Source of the DNA: an uncultured Muribaculaceae bacterium
Lineage (GTDB): Bacteria; Bacteroidota; Bacteroidia; Bacteroidales; Muribaculaceae
Direction of reading: 5' to 3'
NCBI GenBank assembly: GCA_910587915.1
Contig: CAJUOB010000004.1
Location: forward strand, 14,072-78,071
DNA: 64,000 bases
Shown here: in pieces, positions 58,001 through 64,000 of the stretch
Layout: every line of letters starts with the position of its first letter
Position numbering within the stretch: position 1 is the first letter of the stretch
Position numbers and translations under genes: made by a program
Notes under the pieces: model-generated
The model's database searches: none
What the model was told of the DNA's origin: nothing
Seen by the model: the letters and a program-made list of their open reading frames with translations, nothing else

Positions 58001-59503
58001 GGCACATGCATGTCCACGCACAAAGGGAAGGAATACACCGAAACCAATCCAGTTGGCCCATAGATCGGGCTCAGTGTTATTAAGGAAGCCGCCGATATCA
58101 GGACCGCTGAAAGGCTGACCGGAAAGGCCAAGCGTGAGCGACATCGGCACTGAGAGTTTCAGATGGTCCCAGCCGGCCCAGTTATCGCCGGTCCATGTAG
58201 CAGCATATCGGTGTCCACCGAGTATATTGGCACGTGTGAGTACAAACGGACGGCGGTCGGGATAGTGGGCCATCACGCCGTCGCGGGTAGCTTCCACCAT
58301 CAGACGCCCGTAGGCATTGTGGTAGAGCATATGTGTGCCGGCGGGGAGATCGCCGCCACCACGGTGGGGTGTATCATAGGGCATGGTGCCGATACGGTCT
58401 GCCTGAGGGATGTCGTCATCTGTTACAGCCGGCTCATTCATGTCATTCCACACACCATCGATACCGTTCGACAGAAAGTCCTCATATAGATTAGCCCACC
58501 ACTTGCGGGTATCCGGCATTGTGAAATCGGGGAATGCGCAGTAGCCGGGCCATACTTTCCCCTCATATACCGAGCCATCCGGACGCTTCACCCACACATC
58601 GTTGGCAGTGCCGGAGCGATATACATCGTAGTTATCATCGACCTTGGCTCCCGGATCTATCATATATACGGCACGGAAACCCTTCTGATGCAGGGATTCG
58701 TTGAGTGCTTTCGGATTGGGGAAATTGTTTTTATTGAACGTGAATATGCGATAGCCGTCCATATAATCGATATCCATCCATATGGCGTCGCAGGGAATAT
58801 TGCGGCTACGGAAGTTATCGGCTATATTAGTCACCACGGCTTCCGACCCATATGAGAACCGGCACTGATGGTATCCAAGAGCCCAAAGCGGCGGCATCTC
58901 CATGGTTCCGGTGAGTTCAGCGAGGCCGCCAAGCACTTCCTGGGGTGTTGACCGATCGATCACATATACACGGAAAGGTGTGCCCTCGGTATTGAATGTA
59001 ATCTTGTCGGAAGCTGTGGTCAGTTCGGCTTTCCATGAAGTGTCGAAGATGACACCGAATGCGCTTCCGTCGGGACGCACACCCATAACCCATGGATGCG
59101 ACTGGTAGAGACGACTTCCGCCATCCACACCATATGCACCCGTGTCGGTGTTCCACAGTTTAATTTTCTTGCCATTACGCAACAACGGTCCTGTTACCTC
59201 TCCACCACCATATAGAGATATATCTCCGTCAAGGAATATCTCTGCAGAAGCTTTTCCGTCTGTCAAGTCGAAGACAGGCTTCACTGCCCAATCCCCGGGC
59301 AGTTCACCCTGCAGGGTTGGTTCTTCTTTTAAAATCAAGGATGGCGTTGTAGTCGCAGAATAGCCTTCGGGAACGAACTCCGCTATCCGGTCGCCAACAA
59401 GTCCTGCTGATGCCGATTTTATTTCGACCGCATCGGCACTGCATGGTAACAGACTCATGGCAATTGCCATGAGGAATGATGTAGTAATTTTGTGTTTTCT
59501 CAT
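55097..59503 (-). CDS. multi-modular GH31 glucosidase with six SusE/F-like modules
   Basis: A 1468-residue exported protein counted from MRKHKITTSFLMAIAMSLLP (signal 1-25). The GH31 catalytic part (about 60-690) holds nucleophile Asp354 (GVWNDMNEP) and acid/base Asp440 (TWTGDNW). Six consecutive modules of about 105 residues follow (726-834, 839-943, 950-1053, 1058-1164, 1171-1275, 1279-1393), each opening with a phrase like LYIVGNGCAAGWD and containing FKFL or FRFL, as in SusE/SusF starch-binding domains. The last 70 residues resemble a Bacteroidetes secretion-sorting tail (GLYIIKAGSKTTKVSVH). Likely an alpha-glucan-active, surface or secreted enzyme; no SusC/D is adjacent. Confidence 0.9.
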   Translation of the reverse strand: MRKHKITTSFLMAIAMSLLPCSADAVEIKSASAGLVGDRIAEFVPEGYSATTTPSLILKEEPTLQGELPGDWAVKPVFDLTDGKASAEIFLDGDISLYGGGEVTGPLLRNGKKIKLWNTDTGAYGVDGGSRLYQSHPWVMGVRPDGSAFGVIFDTSWKAELTTASDKITFNTEGTPFRVYVIDRSTPQEVLGGLAELTGTMEMPPLWALGYHQCRFSYGSEAVVTNIADNFRSRNIPCDAIWMDIDYMDGYRIFTFNKNNFPNPKALNESLHQKGFRAVYMIDPGAKVDDNYDVYRSGTANDVWVKRPDGSVYEGKVWPGYCAFPDFTMPDTRKWWANLYEDFLSNGIDGVWNDMNEPAVTDDDIPQADRIGTMPYDTPHRGGGDLPAGTHMLYHNAYGRLMVEATRDGVMAHYPDRRPFVLTRANILGGHRYAATWTGDNWAGWDHLKLSVPMSLTLGLSGQPFSGPDIGGFLNNTEPDLWANWIGFGVFLPFVRGHACAGTNNKEPWAFGEEIEASSKMAIERRYRLLPYFYTQFRNAHVTGIPVMQPVFFADPADMSLRSEQQSFLVGSDLMVIPAFASDVVMPSGIWETMSVVPGDLDDQYQAELKIKGGSIVPAGRVIQSTTESMYEPLTLFVCLDENGTATGTLYHDAGEGWGFRNGDYSLLTFSANRDGNTVTIKCTGREGNRDVSKEIDKMRVELLLDGKTYRGDGTLADGATVRISDLYLIGSATPAGWELDNVIAMENQNPGVYSWTGELKKNDEFKFLAEKNWSLSYTSQIAEPGNTVLTPGTVCQLYEKKENKGNDNKFTVAENGVYTLTADLNNMTVTASLDVLYPDLYIVGNGCGAGWETSKAIKLERVNQRKYVLTTELVKDGNFRFLTSGNWYPTYTAVAKDQPATIGSYELAYYENQPEGEPAFKVAESGEYVINVDLDAMTMNLNRDMSNATIKIVGDAAACGWDTKNAIALDADGDNRFSITIDLQGGKRFRFLTSDGWYPTYTCADDNHEASNGEHDLVYFHTTPAGEPAFKTKEGGRYQISLDLTAMKMSVKNTTEHLYIVGNGCAAGWDPNKAMMMTPNGDGTFTWEGALDAAGEFKFLPERSWAMSYTCETNTPGNKTVEPGVSYQLYPKAEHEGSDNKFVIAQSGYYKVTVDLLNMTMICTLQEQAINLRMVGDGCAAGWDTNSAIALTPQGNGIYTVTTTLKSGGNFRFITTDGWYPTYTAVEANQKVGEGTYAMKYYETQPAGEPSFKVETGGNYTVEVNVEALTMKLTYNKQDVYVIGNALDALDGNWDYGRAKPMDFDAASQLYTWTGKLYARTEGGSTAEFKFLKSNSGWDGYVSATSGNVTITSGDTYPIRESNGNPDSKFIVPDDDDYVLTVSLADMNMQIVRLSESGIAAIGGDDVRVDVVGRKIMVESAQPVAVTICNVAGMVVTHDRTSKASVDVAPGLYIIKAGSKTTKVSVH

Positions 59504-59532
59504 GATAGGATTTAACCTTAGATACAGTAGCA

Positions 59533-59540
59533 CAAATTTA
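59533..59540 (-). promoter_or_regulatory. -7 box TAAATTTG of the GH31 gene
   Basis: A minus-strand match to TAnnTTTG, 29 bases before the start at 59503; no TTTG was found at -33. Confidence 0.5.
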
Positions 59541-59656
59541 ACACGCTTCATAACTCGGCGCTGTACGAGTCTTTGCCAAAAGTGTACACGTTCTGCAACG
59601 GCATGAACTATAGGGGTGCGGTAATTGTTGGAAGTACAGCACTAAACTACTTTATT

Positions 59657-60064
59657 ATGAGCTACAAAATAGATGAAATCGAGGGCATAGGCCCCGCTTA
59701 CGCCGAAAAACTAAAGGCTGCAGGCATATCGACTACCGAAGAGCTGCTCGAAAAGGGAGCTACAAAGAAAGGTCGTCAGGAAATAGCAGAAGCAACCGAC
59801 ATAACCGAAAAGCTGATTTTGAAATGGGTGAACCATGCCGATCTTTTCCGTATCAAAGGAGTGGCAGGCCAGTTCGCCGAACTTCTCGAGGCCTCGGGTG
59901 TGGATACGGTTAAAGAACTCCGCCATCGTGTGGCACTCAATCTTCTCCAGCGTCTCAACGAAGTGAACACACAGAAGAATCTGTGCAACCGCGTTCCTTC
60001 GCTCAAGGAAATCGAACATATGATCGAGCAAGCCAAGGAACTGCCTCCAGTAGTTACCTACTGA
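59657..60064 (+). CDS. DUF4332 helix-hairpin-helix protein
   Basis: A 135-residue protein from MSYKIDEIEGIGPAYAEKLK; 28 upstream in-frame codons lack a family match. Two helix-hairpin-helix-like units (IEGIGPAYAEKLKAAGISTT, about 6-30; FRIKGVAGQFAELLEASGVD, about 62-85) match DUF4332. Such motifs usually bind DNA non-specifically, but the function is not established. It is a single gene between the GH31 promoter and a bidirectional terminator. Confidence 0.82.
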   Translation: MSYKIDEIEGIGPAYAEKLKAAGISTTEELLEKGATKKGRQEIAEATDITEKLILKWVNHADLFRIKGVAGQFAELLEASGVDTVKELRHRVALNLLQRLNEVNTQKNLCNRVPSLKEIEHMIEQAKELPPVVTY

Positions 60065-60075
60065 TTCATACCAAC

Positions 60076-60114
60076 GCAAAGACGGCTGCCGGTGATTCCG
60101 ACAGCCGTCTTTGC
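60076..60114. terminator. bidirectional terminator between DUF4332 and alaS
   Basis: A 13-bp perfect stem GCAAAGACGGCTG/CAGCCGTCTTTGC, 11 bases after the DUF4332 stop and 20 before the alaS stop. Confidence 0.8.
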
Positions 60115-60134
60115 ATGTTGAGTTTTATTCAGTA

Positions 60135-62759
60135 TCAGTTGAATGCAGAGCGGAGTTCACTCATGGCGGCATCGAGGCCTTCGGCATCCTTGCCACCGGC
60201 CTGAGCAAAACCGGGCTGGCCACCACCGCCACCCTTGATGAGTTTGGCGGCCTGGCGCACTATCTGCGAGGCATTGTACGTGGCTGTGAGGTTATTGTCG
60301 ACCATAACAGTGAGCAGAGGCTTTCCTGCGGCATCGGCTGTAGCGGCAATGAAGACAGTGTCGTCGGGAGCCAGCTCGCGGATGCGGAATGCTGTCGCTT
60401 TAACAACCTCAGGCACACGGACGCCATTCATAGCCACCACCTTGACACCAGAAGATATTGTTTCGGCATTATCAAGCAATTTATGGGCAAGAGCATCGAC
60501 ACGCTCGGCAAAGTATAGTTCTGCCTGCTTGCGAAGTTCCTGGTCTTCCTCGATCTGCTTGCGGAGAGCGGCAACGATATCGGGAGCATTGTTGAACATC
60601 TCGCCAATGGAGCGGAGTGTGTTCTGCACATCTGACATCATGTTTTCCACGGCAGGACCTGTGATGGCTTCGATTCGGCGTATGCCTGCGGCAATGCTCG
60701 ATTCCGAGATGATCTTAATCATACCTATATTACCGGTATTGGCCACATGTGTGCCACCGCACAGCTCGATGGAGTCGCCATAGCGCACCACGCGCACTTC
60801 GTCGCCATATTTCTCGCCGAAGAGAGCCATGGCGCCCATGGCACGTGCCTCGGCTATGGGAAGATGACGGTGCTCGTCGAGGGGCATTGCCTCGCGCACA
60901 CGGCGGTTGGCAAGGCGTTCGACAGCTTCGATTTCCTCGCGTGTGAGCTTCTGGAAATGCGAGAAGTCGAAACGCAGCACATCGGGCGAAACAAACGAAC
61001 CTTTCTGCTCCACATGCGTACCAAGCACATCGCGCAGAGCCTGGTGGAGAAGGTGTGTTGCCGAGTGGTTACGCGACACAGCCGCACGTACGTCCTCGTC
61101 GATGGCTGCTACAAATTTTGCAGCGGGGTCGGACGGCATTTTATCGGTTATATGCACGGCTGTACCGGTCTCGCGTTTGGTGTCGGTTATTGTCACCACC
61201 TCGCCGGTGACGGCATCGGTGAGTGTACCGCGGTCGCCAACCTGTCCACCCATCTCGGCATAGAAGGGTGTGCGGTCGAGGATAATCTGATAGAACGCAC
61301 GGTTCTTCTGCTTCACGTGGCGGTAGCGCAGTATGCGGCATTCCACCACCGATGAATCGTAGCCCACGAATTCTTCTTCACCGTCGGCAAGAATCACCCA
61401 GTCGCCGGCTTCGACAGCGGCGGCGCTGCGTGCACGAGCCTTCTGTGCGGCCATCTCGCTATCGAACTCAGCCTGGTCGATGGTCATACCATAGTCCTTG
61501 AGAATAAGGAGCGTGAGGTCGAGAGGGAAGCCATAGGTATCGTAGAGAGTAAAAGCCTGTTTGCCGGAAATCGACGTTTTGCCTTCGGCCTTGGCGGCTT
61601 TGGCGGCGTCGTCGAGCAAACGGATACCATTTTCGAGCGTGCGCAGGAATGCGTCTTCCTCTTCCTTAATGACCTTGATGATGAGATCGCGCTGAGCAGG
61701 GAGCTCGGGATATGCCTCGCCCATGTTGTCGATAAGAGTGTCGACAAGGCGATACATGAATGCTTTCTTCTGGTCGAGGAAGGTATATGCATAGCGTACG
61801 GCGCGACGGAGTATGCGGCGTATCACATAGCCGGCCTTGGCATTCGAGGGCAGCTGAGAGTCAGCGATCGAGAATGCGATGGTACGCACATGGTCGGCGA
61901 TGACTCGCATGGCTACGTCGACGTGGTGATCGACGCCGTATTTCTTTCCGCTGAGGTCGGATATCTTGGCAATAATGGGAGTGAATACGTCGGTGTCGTA
62001 GTTTGAAGTCTTGCCCTGGAGAGCCATGCAGAGACGTTCGAAGCCCATACCGGTGTCGATCACTTTTGCGGGCAGTGGCTCGAGCGAGCCGTCGGTCTTG
62101 CGGTTGTACTGCATGAACACCAGATTCCAGATCTCGATGACCTGAGGATGGTCGTGGTTCACGAGTTCAGCTCCGGGCTTGGCTGCACGCTCTTCGTCGC
62201 TGCGCAGGTCGATATGGATTTCGGAGCAGGGACCGCAGGGGCCTGTATCGCCCATCTCCCAGAAGTTATCGTGCTTATTTCCGTTGAGGATGTGGTCGGC
62301 GGGCAGATGCTTTGCCCAGATAGAGGCAGCCTCGTCGTCGCGGGCAAGCCCTTCGTCGGGAGCACCTTCGAACACGGTGGCATAAAGGCGCGAGGGATCG
62401 AGTTTGAGCACGTCAACGAGGTATTCCCATGCCATGTCGATGGCTTCGGCCTTGAAGTAGTCGCCGAACGACCAGTTGCCGAGCATCTCGAACATGGTGT
62501 GATGGTAGGTGTCGAGACCCACTTCCTCGAGGTCGTTGTGCTTGCCGCTGACGCGGAGACACTTCTGCGAGTCGGCCACGCGACGCGACTTCGGCACTGC
62601 GTTTCCTAAGATAATATCCTTGAACTGGTTCATGCCCGCGTTGGTGAACATGAGAGTAGGGTCATCTTTAATCACCATGGGCGCGGAGGGTACTATGCGG
62701 TGCCCTTTCGACTGGAAAAAGTCCTTGAAGGACTGTCGTATTTCTTTGGCGGTAAGCAT
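60135..62759 (-). CDS. alaS: alanyl-tRNA synthetase
   Basis: An 874-residue class II synthetase. The catalytic domain starts MLTAKEIRQSFKDFFQSKGH and contains PTLMFTNAGMNQFKD and GMGFERL. The editing domain has HSATHLLHQAL and CGGTHV zinc ligands. The C-terminal C-Ala domain ends in GGGGGQPGFAQAGG. It charges tRNA-Ala and clears mischarged Ser and Gly. It is divergent from the M23 peptidase gene, a conserved Bacteroidales neighbourhood. Confidence 0.97.
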   Translation of the reverse strand: MLTAKEIRQSFKDFFQSKGHRIVPSAPMVIKDDPTLMFTNAGMNQFKDIILGNAVPKSRRVADSQKCLRVSGKHNDLEEVGLDTYHHTMFEMLGNWSFGDYFKAEAIDMAWEYLVDVLKLDPSRLYATVFEGAPDEGLARDDEAASIWAKHLPADHILNGNKHDNFWEMGDTGPCGPCSEIHIDLRSDEERAAKPGAELVNHDHPQVIEIWNLVFMQYNRKTDGSLEPLPAKVIDTGMGFERLCMALQGKTSNYDTDVFTPIIAKISDLSGKKYGVDHHVDVAMRVIADHVRTIAFSIADSQLPSNAKAGYVIRRILRRAVRYAYTFLDQKKAFMYRLVDTLIDNMGEAYPELPAQRDLIIKVIKEEEDAFLRTLENGIRLLDDAAKAAKAEGKTSISGKQAFTLYDTYGFPLDLTLLILKDYGMTIDQAEFDSEMAAQKARARSAAAVEAGDWVILADGEEEFVGYDSSVVECRILRYRHVKQKNRAFYQIILDRTPFYAEMGGQVGDRGTLTDAVTGEVVTITDTKRETGTAVHITDKMPSDPAAKFVAAIDEDVRAAVSRNHSATHLLHQALRDVLGTHVEQKGSFVSPDVLRFDFSHFQKLTREEIEAVERLANRRVREAMPLDEHRHLPIAEARAMGAMALFGEKYGDEVRVVRYGDSIELCGGTHVANTGNIGMIKIISESSIAAGIRRIEAITGPAVENMMSDVQNTLRSIGEMFNNAPDIVAALRKQIEEDQELRKQAELYFAERVDALAHKLLDNAETISSGVKVVAMNGVRVPEVVKATAFRIRELAPDDTVFIAATADAAGKPLLTVMVDNNLTATYNASQIVRQAAKLIKGGGGGQPGFAQAGGKDAEGLDAAMSELRSAFN

Positions 62760-62821
62760 ATTTTATAAGTATGTCGATTGACTTGAATAGTGGACAGCGG
62801 ACCATTTTGCGAAAAAATCGC

Positions 62822-62829
62822 TATCTTTG
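62822..62829 (+). promoter_or_regulatory. -7 box TATCTTTG of the M23 gene
   Basis: A full match to TAnnTTTG with a leader of about 50 bases to the GTG at 62886; the -33 region is not a good match. Confidence 0.55.
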
Positions 62830-62885
62830 CGCTATCAAGGCGCAAAATTACTTGAAATTTCGCGCTTTCGCAAATTTTCATCATC

Positions 62886-63857
62886 GTGAGCCAAAAAACC
62901 TTCTACCGATACAACGCTGTAACAGGCCAATATGAGCGCGTGTACCCCTCGGCACGCAGCCGCGCCATGGTGCAGATGCGCCAGTTCGGATGGGCTGCCG
63001 CGGTGGTTATAGCTCTGGTGGCTGTACTTTTCAGTCTGCTCGAATTTCCACGCGAGCGCCGGCTCAGAGAGCAGAACGAACGCCTTGAGGCGCGTCTGGA
63101 AATTCTCAACCGTCAGGCCGATGAAGCCCTCGCCGTGATGGAGGACATTGCCGAGCGCGACAATAATTTCTACCGTGTGATGATGCAGGCCGAGCCTCTG
63201 GGACGGTCGCGACGGCTGGCCGGCCTCGAACGACAGCGAAACATCGACAGGCTCGATTCCCTGTCGGACGCGAAACTCGTAAGTACCGTCGAGAACAAGC
63301 TCGACCAGCTCGACCGCATGATATTTTCACAGATACAATCTTTCGACTTCCTTGCCGATGAGGCAACAGGGCAGAAAGACCGCATAGCCCATACCCCCGC
63401 CATACAGCCCGTGCCCGAAAAATACCTGCGGACCATGGCTTCGGGCTATGGCGTGCGAGTAGACCCGGTATATGGCACCACAAAGTTCCATGAAGGCATG
63501 GATTTCTCAGCGCCGCCCGGAACCCCGGTCTATGCAACTGCCGACGGCACCGTGGCTTCTGCGTCGTGGCAGGGTGCATATGGCAATATGATTGAAATCC
63601 GCCATGGCTACAACTACTCCACCCGCTATGCCCACCTGTCGAAAATAGGCGTGCGCCCTGGACAGACCGTGCATCGCGGCGACCTCATCGGCGAAGTAGG
63701 CAATACCGGAAAATCTACAGGGCCGCACCTGCACTACGAAGTGCGCTACCGCGGAGCTCCGCAGAACCCAGTGAACTACTATTTCTTCGACCTATCGCCA
63801 CAGCAATACGATGAAATTATACGTCTGGCCGAAAATGCCGGGCATGTAATGGACTAA
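62886..63857 (+). CDS. M23 family metallopeptidase, membrane-anchored
   Basis: A 323-residue protein with a GTG start (VSQKTFYRYN in frame, read as Met). A TM helix (about 33-52) precedes a periplasmic coiled coil (about 55-80) and a LytM-type M23 domain (about 185-300). Zinc ligands are His and Asp in FHEGMDFSAP and His in HLHYEV. YGVRVDPVYGT and GVRPGQTVHRGDLIGEVGNT are typical. It hydrolyses peptidoglycan cross-links or activates amidases. No in-frame ATG gives the full N terminus, so GTG is chosen. Confidence 0.9.
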   Translation: MSQKTFYRYNAVTGQYERVYPSARSRAMVQMRQFGWAAAVVIALVAVLFSLLEFPRERRLREQNERLEARLEILNRQADEALAVMEDIAERDNNFYRVMMQAEPLGRSRRLAGLERQRNIDRLDSLSDAKLVSTVENKLDQLDRMIFSQIQSFDFLADEATGQKDRIAHTPAIQPVPEKYLRTMASGYGVRVDPVYGTTKFHEGMDFSAPPGTPVYATADGTVASASWQGAYGNMIEIRHGYNYSTRYAHLSKIGVRPGQTVHRGDLIGEVGNTGKSTGPHLHYEVRYRGAPQNPVNYYFFDLSPQQYDEIIRLAENAGHVMD

Positions 63858-63862
63858 TCCAC

Positions 63863-63899
63863 TTTCTAATTAATAATTGATTTTCTAATTAATAATTGA
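63863..63899 (+). repeat. 18-bp AT-rich direct repeat
   Basis: Two copies of TTTCTAATTAATAATTGA (63863-63880 and 63882-63899) separated by one base, just after the M23 stop. Confidence 0.8.
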
Positions 63900-63945
63900 T
63901 AATGAATAATTAACAATGAATCAATACAAATCCAGCCTTTACACA

Positions 63946-64000
63946 ATTATTAATTATCCATTATTAATTATCCATTATTAATTATCCATTATTAATTATC
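63946..64000 (+). repeat. 14-bp tandem repeat at the window edge
   Basis: Four copies of ATTATTAATTATCC in tandem (the last cut by the window end). The block is A/T-only apart from CC pairs and continues beyond 64000. No gene was seen in 63858-64000. Confidence 0.9.

Noticed and set aside
63858..64000. CRISPR array
   Set aside because: The repeat units are 14 bp, AT-only and contiguous, with no spacers.

Overview
The window is chromosomal DNA of a Bacteroidales bacterium, probably a Muribaculaceae-like gut commensal; the family is an inference and the order is well supported. Evidence includes a SusC/SusD polysaccharide-utilisation locus, a hybrid-two-component-like regulator, an RNase Y / RicT-like / gliding-lipoprotein cluster, the L28-L33-DUF4295 trio, and repeated use of the Bacteroidetes promoter (TTG or TTTG, 19-20 bases, then TAnnTTTG). 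Dense packing with ATGA stop/start overlaps is typical. No CRISPR array, prophage, transposase or rRNA was found.

Layout. 1-3772 (minus): zapB-like, zapA, a candidate 6S RNA, rny, a RicT-like PSP1 protein and the start of a gldH-like lipoprotein gene. 3868-4165 (minus): promoter, two identical tRNA-Asn genes, terminator. 4334-5567 (plus): rpsF-rpsR-rplI. 5876-8131: a long half-RING/TerD-like protein. 8267-13934: a tripartite RND efflux operon. 14063-15178: a GH130 lipoprotein whose start codon sits just after a perfect 17-bp inverted repeat. 15296-20828: one tightly packed run of three nonulosonic-acid-type genes (2-epimerase, CMP-transferase, CBS-nucleotidyltransferase) followed by obgE, prmC and recX.

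20935-33950 is the main accessory island: a divergent, catalytically stripped hybrid-two-component-like regulator, then GH51, a carboxylesterase, a triple-domain esterase-esterase-GH43 protein, SusC and SusD. Together these predict uptake and breakdown of an arabinan or arabinose-rich, probably ester-decorated glycan: SusD/SusC bind and import it, GH43 and GH51 cut alpha-arabinosyl links, and three esterase domains remove acyl groups.

34264-36714 holds rpmB-rpmG-DUF4295, rsgA, a TSCPD protein and tRNA-Leu. 36796-38670 is a biotin-dependent carboxylase/decarboxylase alpha subunit. 38790-51178 is a long minus-strand stretch: cysS, DUF3467, a NigD-like lipoprotein, a LolD-like ATPase, SlyD, a C69 dipeptidase, an AddA-like helicase-nuclease, an undecaprenyl-phosphate sugar transferase and a DUF349 protein. 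51342-54977 (plus) has an outer-membrane barrel, a fused NapH/NapG-like membrane ferredoxin and a Tat-type aldo/keto reductase carrying ferredoxin clusters. 55097-59503 (minus) encodes a 1468-residue GH31 enzyme with six SusE/F-like modules and a sorting-like tail. The window closes with a DUF4332 protein, alaS, an M23 peptidase and AT-rich tandem repeats.

The observations most worth a second look are the degenerate regulator of the arabinan locus, the esterase-esterase-GH43 fusion, the modular GH31, the exported ferredoxin/aldo-keto reductase pair, and the repeat plus inverted-repeat structure upstream of the GH130 gene.
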